In this document: positions 35,834-47,139 of the stretch, piece after piece
How the letters are laid out: every line of letters starts with the position of its first letter
Numbering within the stretch: position 1 is the stretch's first letter
Source: Callipepla californica brunnescens
Lineage: Eukaryota; Chordata; Aves; Galliformes; Odontophoridae
Assembly (NCBI GenBank): GCA_023055505.1
Contig: JALIRH010000049.1
Span: 2,852,001-2,916,000 of the forward strand
DNA: 64,000 nt
Reading direction: 5' to 3'
Made by a program: the position numbers and the translations under genes
The notes under the pieces: model-generated
The model's database searches: none
What the model was told of the DNA's origin: nothing
Seen by the model: only the letters and a program-made list of their open reading frames with translations

Positions 35834-37765
35834 TTTTCTTTATATAGTTAAACTACAATTTATCATTAATGTATTTCTCTATAGCATCTCTGTATGTTTG
35901 AGAAAGATCTACGCATAATCCGTTGTTCAGTCAACAGTGAAAGGACGTTACTGGGTAAATACGTTTCATCTTTTTTTTTTTTTTTGTCATGTCAAAGATG
36001 ATTTAGTTTAGTAGCACGTTGCATTTGTGTCTGGAATTACTTTACTTTGTTCTGAACCATGTCTTGCTCACAGCAGTTGGTGCGTTTGAATGGATAAATC
36101 ACCATAGAATATCGTGGATGTGCAATCCGTAGAGCCGCTGATTTTGCTATTTTATTGAAACAGAAATCTAAAATACCATTTGCTTACTTTCCTTACTTGC
36201 ATTTATACATGGCTCCTACCTGTAGTGGAGCTCCTGTTGGTCATTAAAATACGGGGGTTTTTGGTAAAAGGTTTGTGATGTTTATTCTTCACGACTGTTC
36301 AATAAGATTAATAGTAGACATGCGTGGTTGCTGTGTGTTTTCTCTTGCTTAGGTGTCAGCTTCCGTCAGTATCCAGAGGAAGAAAGCGTGACTCGGCTAT
36401 TACAGTCAGGTACTGCAATTGCATTGTTTTAAACAGAAGTATTTTTTTTCCTTACTTTAAAACCGTGTTTTATAAGAAAAGAAAGTTACGTAAAACATGT
36501 TCTTTTTGCAGTATCCAATTATTTAACCTTGTTAATTGAAATTCATCCCATTAGTAATGTGAGAGTCCCAAAGGCTGCGGATAGCTGTGTTCGAGTGCAG
36601 GTAAATCATTCAAATAATCTAAATACTGACTTTTAAAGTTCACTATGCAAAAGTGATTGAGTGCAGAAATGTCTCGTTTCTTGGTGCCGTGACAGGGATA
36701 GTGTGCCAATGTTTTCATAAATCTGAAAAGATGAGAAACGTCATCAAATGTTTGAGATAGAACATTTCTCTTCACGTGAAGCGTACTTTTTCATACCTTT
36801 CTCTCCAGTTCACCAACACCTTCAATAATAGTGATAACTCGTAGTCTGTAATAATAGATCTTATTAATTGAATATCTTGCATGTGCTTGGCTTTATTTAA
36901 ACATATATAACACTTTGACTAAATAAGTATTTTAGATGAGTATTGTAAACAATGTTGGTTGTTTACTTACTTCTGTAAAACTTCCTGTATAGATCCTTTA
37001 TCCAGTGGAAGGCAGAAATACTTCTACAGAAAGTCATCTTTTGCTCATGTGGGTTAATATTCTGAGAGTACATTTTCAATTGTTGTTTTTTGGGTTTTTT
37101 TTTTTTTTGCTTTAAATTGATCCTTGGTTATTTCCTCATACATTTCATTGGGGGAAAAAAAACACAATGAAAAAGTAAACCATTCTTGGTATCCTGAATG
37201 CCATTCAAAACCTGTGTGCTTCAGTGAGATTTTCAGCAGTAGCAGAACGGCCAACTTTGCATTTCTTTTTTCTGTTAGTTCATGCATTCATCAGTCATCT
37301 TAATTTATAGCAAAGCTGAATTAGACTTTTGTAGTTGTTTGTATGAATTCAGAGCGGTCCAGCACATGATGACAGATGGTTTGTGATTTAATAGCATGAC
37401 ACAGGGGGTAAGAAAGCGACAAAAGCACCTTGGATTCAGCTAACTTTACATGTTCAGACTAATCTAGTGTGAATTTCACCCTGACAAGAGTAAGCGAATA
37501 GAAGGGGACACTTGCAAAAGGAAGTTCATCCCTCTTCTCTTTCCCTCATATCAAAGAATGAGATGGCTGTTCCCATCTGTTTGGAGAGACCCATCTTTGC
37601 TGATAACCTGGATGCCAGGTATAGGTAGCTGGAGTTATGCAGGCTGAGATGCTATCATTATTACTTCACAAAGTGCTTGGAACTTTGTCAGTCCATCTTA
37701 TATCATCTGTGTGATGAATCTGGCATCCCAAACAATAAGAGGACCCATAGGTCCTCACACGTAAA
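35834..37765 (+). repeat. GSAP-like duplicated block D
   Basis: Third copy, 3931 bp downstream of block C. The shorter spacing is explained by 3 instead of 11 satellite units between them. Confidence 0.95.
35885..37048 (+). CDS. GSAP: GSAP-like exons 4-7, copy D
   Basis: Exons at 35885-35954, 36353-36409, 36512-36600 and 36993-37048. One visible change in exon 4 (IIRCSVNSER for IISCSVNSER). All four exons are open with intact GT/AG borders. Exon 8 and beyond of GSAP were not found after this copy, so the gene either continues beyond the window or is a truncated duplicate. Confidence 0.87.
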
Positions 37766-39785
37766 CCTTTCTTGTGCCCGTACTTCTGTGCCTATCCACT
37801 TTCCTTTCTGGTTCTTAAGTTTTCTCCCTTACTTGTTTATATCTTTTCTTTTTTGACTCCCTAACCAGAAGCCAGCAGGTGCCCGCTTTCCTAATCAACT
37901 TGCTGCATTTGACTTTCTGTCTGAATGGCTCAGTTGCTTTCACGCCTCGTGGGTGTTCTTAGCTCTTCCCTGCTGGTGGCTTGAAGGCTTTTCACGTGTT
38001 TGCTGAGTAGATCCATGCCTGGTAGCTACCCTTGCCTCCTCCGCGTCATGACTGGGAGAACCTTCCCTTCCTCCAGAGAGATGCTTGCTTCTGGATAACA
38101 GCCCCGGACTCCTTCGGGGTAGGTAGCCTAGAAATCGCATCTCTCGTGGAGGCAGCAGCATGCCCAGTAGCTACCCTTTCCACCTCCCAGGCATGGATGG
38201 TCAGCGTTTGGCCTCGTCCCGTGCCTGCTCTAATCGTGGATAGCAGGCCTGGACTCCTCCAGGCTTGCTACCCGACGTGTCTTTTCATCTGGTTGGTCTT
38301 TGGTTGGTGGAAACTCTTGATCTTTTCATTCGGCTTAAATTTATTCAACAATCCTTTGCTTTTTCCTGCTTTTCCTTTACGTTTTTGTCCCCTTGCCTCT
38401 GTGCCGGTCCTCTTTCCTTTCCTGTACTTACCTTTTCTCTCCCTTACTTCTTTTTGTCTTTTGTTTTTTGAAACCATAAACAGAAGCCAGCAGGTGCCCG
38501 CTTTCCTCCTCAGCTTGATGCATTTGACTTTCTGTCTGAATTGCTGAGTTTGGTTCACGCCTCGTGGGTGTTGTTACCTCTTCCCTGCTGGTGGCTGAAG
38601 GCTTTTAGCTTGTTTGCTGAGTAGATCCATGCCTGGTAGCTACCCTCTCCTCCTCCACGGCATGATTGGGAGAACCTTCCCGTCCTCCAGGTAGATGCTT
38701 GCTTCTGGATAACAGCCCCAAACTCCTTCGGGGTAGGTAGCCTAGAAATCGCATCTCTCGTGGAGGCAGCAGCATGCCCAGTAGCTACCCTTTCCACCTC
38801 CCAGGCATGGATGGTCAGCGTTTGGCCTCGTCTCGTGCCTGCTCTCATCGTGGATAGCAGGCCTGGACTCCTCCAGGCTTGCTACCCGACGTGTCTTTTC
38901 ATCTGGTTGATCTTTGGTTGGTGGAAACTCTTGATCTTTTCATTCGGCTTTAATTTCTTCAGCAATCCTATGGTTTTTCCTGCTTTTCCTTTACGTTTTT
39001 GTCCCCTTGCCTCTGTGCCGGTCCTCTTTCCTTTCCTGTACTTACCTTTTCTCTCCCTTACTTCTTTTTGTCTTTTGTTTTTTGAAACCATAAACAGAAG
39101 CCAGCAGGTGCCCGCTTTCCTCCTCAGCTTGATGCATTTGACTTTCTGTCTGAATTGCTGAGTTTGGTTCACGCCTCGTGGGTGTTGTTACCTCTTCCCT
39201 GCTGGTGGGCTGAAGGCTTTTAGCTTGTTTTCTGAGTAGATCCATGCCTGGTAGCTACCCTCTCCTCCTACACGGCATGATTGGGAGAACCTTCCCGTCC
39301 TCCAGGGAGATGCTTGCTTCTGGATAACAGCCCCAAACTCCTTCGGGGTAGGTAGCCTAGAAATCGCATCTCTCGAGGAGGCAGCAGCATGCCCAGTAGC
39401 TACCCTTTCCACCTCCCAGGCATGGATGGTCAGCGTTTGGCCTCGTCCCGTGCCTGCTGTCATCGTGGATAGCAGGCCTGGACTCCTCCAGGCTTGCTAC
39501 CCGACGTGTCTTTTCCACTACTTCGTCTTTGGTTGGTGGAAACACTTGATCTTTGGAATCATCTTCTATTTTTTTAGCGATCCTTTGTTTTTTCCTGCTT
39601 TTCTTCTGACTTTCTTGTGCTCTTTCCTCTATGCCCTTCCAGTTTCCTTTCCTGTAGTTACGTTTTCTCTTGTTTGTTTTTATCTTTTCTTTTTCAAACC
39701 CTAAACAGAAGCCAGCAGGTGCCCACTTTCCTCCTAGGCTTGATGCATTTCCTTTTTCTCTGTCTATGGCTTAATTGGGTTCATG
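37766..39785 (+). repeat. 613-bp satellite, array 4 (about 3 units)
   Basis: Cores near 38044, 38658 and 39276. The last unit (from 39500) is clearly diverged (TCTTTGGAATCATCTTC, TTTCCTGTAGTTACG), as expected at an array edge, and fades at GGCTTAATTGGGTTCATGGG. Confidence 0.95.
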
Positions 39786-40016
39786 GGTAGACGCTGTCCA
39801 CTAAAATATCTTCTTGGTTGTTATTGCTTGCAAATCCACAAATACTAGACGTGCTAAGTAGTAATGCTTTGCAGTAATGTAGCTTATTTGTTTAAAGGTT
39901 CTGAAAGTGATTGATATGTATTGATCAATGTAATTCAATCCTCAAGCTATGTAAGCATTACATCCGTAAAATAATGTAGGAACTATAGTACTTGCATTCA
40001 TAGCGCAGTCAGTTAC

Positions 40017-40137
40017 CTGTGGAATGACATCTGACAGCTTGAGGAAATATTTCTCATAGCTGATAGTTTTATCACTGATAAAATTGGAAATCATGAGTGT
40101 AAATGGAAATCCCAGTGTTCTAAGCATTTCCTTGCCA
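40017..40137 (-). CDS. Unidentified single exon, minus strand
   Basis: A well-formed 121-nt exon: acceptor TTAATTTCAG, donor GTAACT. It is open throughout: GKEMLRTLGFPFTLMISNF then ISDKTISYEKYFLKLSDVIPQ. It has the composition of a real exon and lies opposite to the GSAP-like gene just beyond the last satellite array. I cannot name the family and found no partner exon. Confidence 0.45.
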
Positions 40138-41035
40138 CTGAAATTAATGTGGGAAGAATTAATAAACATAGGATTCTGACGGTTACAAAGGAGGTACAGT
40201 GATGTTAAAGGACATATTCAGTACAAAAAAAGCCTTTGTAGCTTAAATATTCTGTATATCCAGAGGCATTCCTCGATAGTAGAATAGAAAAACATTTTAA
40301 GTTCTTTTTCATTGAATAATCGTATATATGCATGCACGTGTGTGTGTACATTTTAGTTCCTCTAAAATTATTTTCTCTCCTTAATTTTCTGATTCTGATA
40401 TCCTAAATATCTTTTGTCAGAAATCTCCAGCAACTTTGAAATATTTGCAGAAGCATTAGGAGAAAACCTCAGTTACCAGTCATTTTACGTCATACAGTAG
40501 TGGTCAGAACAGCGAACCTTTCAAGCTAAACATCTGTGGTAGGAAAATAGTTCTCAGAGTGAAAATGAAAAATTGTTTATCATCTAGAATGTAACTTTGA
40601 ATTTATCACTTTCAATGCTGCTTTCTGTGATGAGATGAAGAGGATATATATTTTTTTCAGCTGAGACTGTAGTGCTTACCACTTCATTGGTCTGATTAGA
40701 AGGTAAGATCTCAGTTTTCAGACGGCTCCAGTCAGTGGCAGAGATGACTGGTATAATGGAGTTTTTGCTTCATGAGAAAAAGGATTAAATCTGCTCTTAT
40801 GGGGATATGTGGAACCCATCTACTTTACACAGCTAATTTGTTTAACAGCAGTATAACCCAGTTAGTTACAGGCGGGCCTACAATATACTCCAGTGGTGTT
40901 AAAGGTCAGTAATTTCAAAGCTAGGATCCAATCAGAAGTTGTAAAATTTTAGCAGTAAGTGGTTGTATTATCTTATAAAGTGAGATGATTTAGCTATACA
41001 TATGTATGAAAAAAACAAAACAACAACAACAAGGC
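40138..41035. other. No feature recognised
   Basis: AT-rich intergenic or intronic sequence ending in a CAA-rich run at which a CR1 inserted. Confidence 0.5.
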
Positions 41036-42116
41036 TGTTGATGTAGTCTACCTGGACTTCAGCAAAGCCTTTGACACGGTCTCCCACAGTATTCTCCTGC
41101 AGAAGCTGGCAGCCCATGGTGTGGACAGGTTCACTCTTCTCTGGGTTGAGAATTGGCTAGAGGGCCGTGCCCAGCGGGTAGTGGTTAATGGAGTCAAGTC
41201 CAGCTGGCGTCCTGTCACGAGTGGTGTCCCCCAAGGGTCGGTATTGGGGCCCGTCTTGTTTAATATCTTTATTGATGACCTGGATGAGGGGATTGAGTGT
41301 ACCCTCAGTAAGTTTGCGGATGACACCAAGTTGGGAGGATGTGTTGATCTGCCTGAGGGTAGGGAGGCCCTTCAGCGGGATCTGGATAGGCTAGACAGTT
41401 GGGCTGAGGTCAATGGGATGAGGTTCAATAAGGCCAAGTGCCGGGTCCTGCACTTTGGCCACAATAACCCCATGCAATGCTATAGGCTTGGGGCAGAATG
41501 GCTTGAGGAGTGTATAGAGGAAAAGGACCTGGGGGTGTTGGTTGATGCTCGGCTCAGCATGAGCCGGCAGTGTGCCCAGGTGGCCAAGAAGGCCAATGGC
41601 CTCCTGGCCTGTATTAGGAATAGTGTGGCCAGCAGGAGCAGGGAGGTGATCATCCCCCTGTACTCAGCTCTGGTGCGGCCGCACCTCGAGTACTGTGTTC
41701 AGTTTTGGGCCCCTCACTACAAGAGAGACATCGAGGCCCTGGAGCGTGTTCAGAGAAGGGCAACAAAACTGGTGAGGGGTCTGGAGCACAGGTCTTACGA
41801 GGAGCGGCTGAAGGAGCTGGGATTGTTTAGTTTGGGGAAAAGGAGGCTCAGAGGAGACCTCATTGCACTCTACCACTTCCTGAAGGGAGGCTGTGGTGAG
41901 GAGGGGGTCGGCCTCTTCTCCCAGGTAACTAATGACAGGACGAGAGGGAATGGCCACAAGTTGTGCCGGGGAAGATTTAGATTAGACTTGAGGAAAAATT
42001 TTTTCTCTGAGAGAGTGGTCCGGCACTGGAATGGCCTGCCTAGGGAGGTGGTTGAGGCACCGTCCCTAGCGCTGTTCAAGAAGCGTTTAGATGAGGTGCT
42101 GAGGGATTTGATTTAG
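41036..42116 (+). CDS. CR1 ORF2 reverse transcriptase, 5'-truncated
   Basis: About 359 open codons; no native start (ATG/GTG codons inside are accidental). It covers the palm from motif A onward, the thumb and the CR1 C-terminal domain ([20 protein letters not shown]). No frameshift or stop, suggesting youth. It would not be translated without an upstream start. Confidence 0.85.
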
Positions 42117-42217
42117 TAGCTTGGTGGGTAGGGATGGTGGTGTGAGGAAGGTTGGACTAGATGATCTTGTAGGTCCTTTCCAACCTAATGTATCTATGAA
42201 TCTATGAATCTATGAAC
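41036..42217 (+). mobile_element. CR1 LINE with uninterrupted 3' ORF2 frame
   Basis: Reads openly from [18 protein letters not shown] (RT motif A with the first catalytic Asp) through [20 protein letters not shown] (motif B), KFADDTKL (motif C) to LRDLI and a TAG at 42114-42116. The part before motif A and the endonuclease are missing, so it cannot move by itself. The ATCTATGA tail is followed by ACAACAACAA, the same run as precedes the element. It is a close relative of the 14-kb copy. Confidence 0.96.
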
Positions 42218-42267
42218 AACAACAAACACACATGGCGCTATATATGGGAAGCACCACACACAGTTTT

Positions 42268-43225
42268 CACAGAATCATAAAATATCCTGAGTCGGAAGAG
42301 ACTCACAAGGATCATCAAATACAAGACCTGGCTGCACAGAGAACCGCCCAGAATTCAAACCACGTGTCTGATAGTACCGTCCAAATGCTTGTTGACCTCT
42401 GATGGTTCAGTCTGGTGAAGAATCTTTTACTGATTGCTAACTTGACCATTCCCTGACACAACTCCATGTTGTTCTCTCAAGTCCTTTTACTGTCACCAGA
42501 AAGATCAGCGCTGCCCCTCTACTCCCGTCATGAGGTGCTGTAGGCAGAGTGGCTTCAGCTACTCTTCATACATATTGCCCTCTAGACTCTTCACCGTCTT
42601 CACAGCCCTACTTAAAACAATCTGACAGACTTACGTCCTTATCTTGTGGTGCCTCAAGGTGAGGCTGCACAGAGCAGAGCAGGACAAACCCTCCCTTCCC
42701 CCAGCGGGCAGTGCTGGGCCTGATGAGCTCCAAGGTATGGTCGGCCTTCTCAGCTGCCAGGGTGCACTGCTGATTCAGGTTCAAGTTGCTTGCCCTAAAC
42801 CAAAACACCCAGATCCCTTTCTGTTGGGCCATTATGGCCTCTCATCCCCCAGTCTGTATGTTTAGCCAGGGTTGCCCAGTCCCAGGTGCAGAATCTGGCA
42901 ATTGCTCTCGCTAAATTTCATGGAACTGGTGGATTACATAGTCCTCTGATTTATCAAGATCTCTCTGCAAGACTTCTCTACCCTTGAATTTAGTGTCATC
43001 TGCAAACTTGCTTAGTATACATTTGAGTCCTGCATCTAAGACATATATGAAAACACGAGAGAACTGGATCTAAAATGGACATTAGAGAACTGGACCTAAA
43101 AGGGAGCCCTGCAGAACCCCAGTAGTGACTGATCACCAGCCAAATGAAACCCAATTAACTATAAACCTTGAAACTGACCAATAGTTCAGTGGAAGTCAAC
43201 AGAAGCCTTTATAAGCTTCTGGGAC
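42268..43225 (-). mobile_element. Old CR1 fragment, minus strand
   Basis: The plus strand starts CAGAATCATAAAATATCCTG, then AGTCGGAAGAGACTCACAAGGATCATC, the reverse complement of an older CR1 3' end. It continues with the usual inverted order to about the RT region (GAACTGGACCTAAAAGGGAGCC). It is heavily mutated. Confidence 0.75.
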
Positions 43226-43770
43226 AGTGTAAGAGCTGTCTGGCACAAGGGGACTAAGCCATAAGATGTATTCCAATAACTAGCATCAGCCCAGAAAAAT
43301 CATTAGAAAAAAGCATTAAAAAAACTCCCATAATATTAAAAAGGCACAAGAGTCTATTCTTTAAGAAATGTATAAGGCCAAAGAGTAAGTAATAACAGAA
43401 AAGCGAGGCTAAAATAATCTTCTTCTAGCACACATGTAGAAAATTGGAAATACAAAGAATTATGTCTAGCATGATCAGTTGTTCATTCTGTTTGCCCAGA
43501 CAGACTTGGGAAATCTTGGGAAAACCAGGTTCACAAATCCGTGACCTTAGGAAGTTCAACTGAAGTCAGAAAAAAAATCTCAAAGCAGAATGCTTCTACT
43601 TATAACAAGGAGCTTTATTCTGAGCTTGCAAACCCTTTTCCGTTATCATGTCCTCAAAAGGACATGTCTCATGCTGTAGCAAGTGGCTTGGCTTTTCAGT
43701 TTAAGTAGTCTCTTTCAGGAGAGCTTATAATGTTCTCTTTCTTACTTGTCTGTTTTTCTTTAAATTATAG

Positions 43771-43883
43771 CACCCTTCTGATTCACCATAAGTCTTATAA
43801 AATACTGAAGGAGAAAGGAGGATATGCTTCATTAAATCACAGAAGCAGGGATGTGTGCAAACAACAGTTAGAAGAAAATCGAG
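43771..43883 (+). CDS. Possible unidentified exon, plus strand
   Basis: After TTTAAATTATAG an open 113-nt piece reads TLLIHHKSYKILKEKGGYAS then LNHRSRDVCKQQLEENR up to a GTATCG donor. The second half is helix-like and rich in Arg, Gln and Glu. No family was recognised; the donor is weak. Confidence 0.25.
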
Positions 43884-44099
43884 GTATCGCGTTCTCAGTT
43901 TCTTTTCTACTTATTTTGCCTTGTGGTGACTGAAAGAAATTTAATATATATATTTTTAATACTATTATTCCAGTAGCTTTCTGCTAGAAACAGGTTGTTA
44001 TGAAACAGCAGCTGTCTTTGTCCATTTTAAAGATATTCTCACAGATGCCGAATATTCAGACACCTTAGTGTGTCAGTGATGCTTATTCACCTTACAGAC

Positions 44100-44560
44100 T
44101 ATATTCAGAGAATAACTTATGTTGGAAAAGATCTTCAAGATCATCGAGTCTAGCCATCAGCCTAACACTACCAAGTCCACCGCTAAACCATGTCCCTAAG
44201 CAGCACATCTGCATATCTTAAATACCTCAAGGGATGGGGATGCCACTGCCACTGCTTCACTGTGCGGCCTGTTCCAGTGCCTCGTTACCCTTGCCAACAA
44301 GAAGTTCATCCTAATATCTCATCTAAACCTCCCCAGTGTAACTTGAGACCATTTCCTGGCACTCTCTTTGTCGCCTGAGGAGAAGTGGACACCCTCCTCA
44401 CTGCAACCTCCTTTCAGATAGAGAGCAATGAACTCTCCACTCAGCCTCCTTTTCTCAGGCTAAATAATGCCAGCTTCCTCAGCTTTTCGTCACGTCTTCA
44501 TCTTGTTGCTCTCCTCTGAACATATTTCAGCATTTCTCTAGTTCTAGGTCTGCAGATTTT
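44100..44560 (-). mobile_element. CR1 fragment, minus strand
   Basis: The plus strand carries the inverted CR1 signature GTTGGAAAAGATCTTCAAGATCATCGAG, AACACTACCAAGTCCACC, CCTGTTCCAGTGCCTCGTTACC and CCTCCTTTTCTCAGGCTAAA. Diverged, non-coding. Confidence 0.85.
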
Positions 44561-46928
44561 TAAGGATTGATTCTTTTTTCTCTGCTCGCTTGCTTGTTTG
44601 TTTTATTTACTGCACTATTTGTTAGCTCAGTTTCAAGTTCCCATGAACACAGTTCAAAATTTTTTCCTCTGCAGAGCACTTTAGAAAGCTAAACTCCACA
44701 ACAAAAATCCTGTGATTCACAGAAAATAAATGGCCATGGGGTTTGCTTCAATTTCAGTAGTCAAAAGAGGTCAAGAAAGTTCCTTTTAACTCTGCCAAAA
44801 AAGAGTCTTGCTGGTTCCTGTGTTGCAGCAGTGAGCTAATCCGGTGCTTGCTAAAGCTTTAGTATCAGCCCTCAAGCAAAACCATGTCGTTATTTTTTCC
44901 TTGATCTTTCCCTACGTGATCATGAATGTACAAGCCTACATACTCTAACCGCAGTGTGACATTGCATGCTATGTAATGTAAATTATGGCGCAAGATATTT
45001 GAAAGCACAGAAATTATGACTTAGTTTTAATGGATGGTAAAAAGAAAATAGAATTGGTTTTTATTAGCTTAGTCTATCACTTCAGTATTCTGTAGGAAGA
45101 ATTTAAGTATTACTGTACATAAAAGCACTGTTGCTGCTACTGATGGGTTCTCTCAATGTGTGAACAGTTCTTTCAGACATATATCTTCACACAAAATCAC
45201 CAGTCTTAAATAGAATTGAGGCATTTGTGACTGTCTCAACTTCAAAGTTTTGGCACTCCATAAAATCAATCTGAAGAAAATGTTGAATTTTCATAGAACT
45301 TTCTGTGTTAGATGTTCTAAGTTTGCTAAAACTCTGTGTCATATGTAATTTAAATAAAACGTCAAATTTAAAGGACATACCTCAAATAATAAAACATTCT
45401 GAGGTGCTCAGAATTTGCTTTTCAACTATATGGAACTCCTAAAATATTAACACTGTAAAAAGCACTCTTTTCTCATCTACAATTTTGTTTTATGCATTTA
45501 TTAAGGTTCAAACTAAGTTAATTGTCTATGTATTCCTTCCTCTGATGATTATTAGTTGTATTAGAAAGAAAAAAAAATAGAAAAACTACGTTCTATATCA
45601 AAAATATATTCATTCACAGAAATAGCCAATAAACCACACTTACATGTTTCCAGTGCCATTTCTGAAAAAGACCTTCTTGAAAACAGAGGTCATAAACTCA
45701 GTGGACTGTTGACTGCTTTGCTTGCTCATTCTGTGTTGTATTGCCTTTCTCATATTAAATCAAATAATTTAATGCTGAGTAAGAGGATAACTGGCTTTGT
45801 AAATCTAAGACACTTAATAGGAAATATGTAATGTAACAGATTGTGAAATCATAATATTTCCAGCAGTCAAAGCAGCTGAGCTTTTAGGAAAGACAAGCCT
45901 GTGTGAGTACAAACGAGGTAATAGATCAGTGTGGAAAAACATAAAATGTAAAAACCTAATGTAAAAGCAGTTTGGTTATTTGTAAGTTTTTCCCCTCGGG
46001 AAAGGATTTGAAAGATTCAGACTACTCTGAGTGAATGAATAAGATGAAGTAGGTAAAGCACTGATGTGTTATAAGCTTGCTTAAGCTTTTCAAGAATTAG
46101 CTTTTAACACCGAGGCCAGCCAGGGGTGGGAAAATCAATTTATCCAAATATGTTGGCATATTTGTGAGATGAAAATGTGAAACCCAGTATAAGCAGAGAG
46201 ATTTCCTGAGAACAATTGGGCTACTGCTCACTACCTCTAAACAGAAGTAACCAGAAGGCACTATGATGTAAGTACCGTGTGATATGCATCAAGTGACTTG
46301 GAAGAACCATTTCAAATGAAGTCCTAAGCAGTGATAACCTTCTGAACAGAGTAAATGGGAGATAGTTTGTGCAGTAGCTTTTGGGCCAGTGTCAGCGCAA
46401 GAAAATGTTAAGAATGTGGTCTCAGCGGTATTCTTAAAAATTGTTTAACCTTAAACAAATCTCGAAACCTACTCAGGAGACATAGCAAGAGGAACATGCT
46501 GGTTTGAACATATCAAGGATATTCACCATTCTGAAGAGCTATTGTAACTAGCTTGGAGGAGAAGAGGAAGATGAAGGAATAAGAGAAGGTGAATCAAAGC
46601 CATTTGCAGAAGAGAAAGCCATCCTGCTGGCATTACATACTGCTGAACAAGAAAAGTGGCCAGTGTCTTCACTCTGTACTATTGGATGGTGGTAAATGCA
46701 CTGTGGGGATGGTTACAGTCATGGAAGCAGAGCAACTGAAAAAATTCGTGCTGCACTTCACCTTTTCATCCTTAGGCCATTTGGTAACCTGAATAAAATA
46801 TTATGGTCTAAACTTCTCAAAATTGTTCTTCTCTACTTCTTCACGTTATTTCAGATTTGGTTAAAATCAGAAGTTTTTCTTTCATCGGATTTGCTAAGCT
46901 TTGGTTCTGGAATAGTATACAACGGGAT
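44561..46928. other. AT-rich stretch without recognised genes
   Basis: Only short frames on both strands and short A/T runs. No splice-bounded exon of a known family was found. Confidence 0.5.
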
Positions 46929-47135
46929 GTGCTACCCTTGCCTCCTCCGCGGCATGACTGGGAGAACCTTCCCTTCCTCCAGAGAGATGCTTGCTTCTGG
47001 ATAACAGCCCCAAACTCCTTTGGGGTAGGTAGCCTAGAAGTAGCTACCCTTTCCACCTCCCAGGCGTGGATGGTCAGCGTTTGGCCTCGTCCTGTGCCTG
47101 CTCTAATCGTGGATAGCAGGCCTGGACTCCTCCAC
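46929..47135 (+). repeat. Orphan 613-bp satellite fragment
   Basis: CTACCCTTGCCTCCTCCGCG to GGCCTGGACTCCTCCA, the hairpin half of the satellite unit, alone 7 kb beyond the last array. An internal deletion joins GGTAGCCTAGAA to GTAGCTACCC and removes the CGCATCTCTCG...GCATGCCCA part. Confidence 0.95.
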
Positions 47136-47139
47136 AGTC

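Noticed and set aside
17737..37048. Whole GSAP region as a processed pseudogene
   Set aside because: Exons are separated by introns with GT/AG borders, and there is no poly(A) tail.
21814..37048. CRISPR-like or prokaryotic repeat system
   Set aside because: Repeat unit length, exon content and CR1 LINEs show vertebrate DNA. There are no short direct repeats with unique spacers.
25269..39704. Repeated open frames of 80-196 codons (MPPPRHDWENLP-type on plus, MTAGTGRGQ-type on minus)
   Set aside because: They lie in the 613-bp satellite, occur on both strands of the same bases, and stay open because units are homogenised. No domain or conserved start context was seen.
22152..39785. 613-bp unit as a retroelement or LTR
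   Set aside because: No TG...CA ends, primer site, poly(A) or target duplications at array edges. Strict head-to-tail order fits a satellite.
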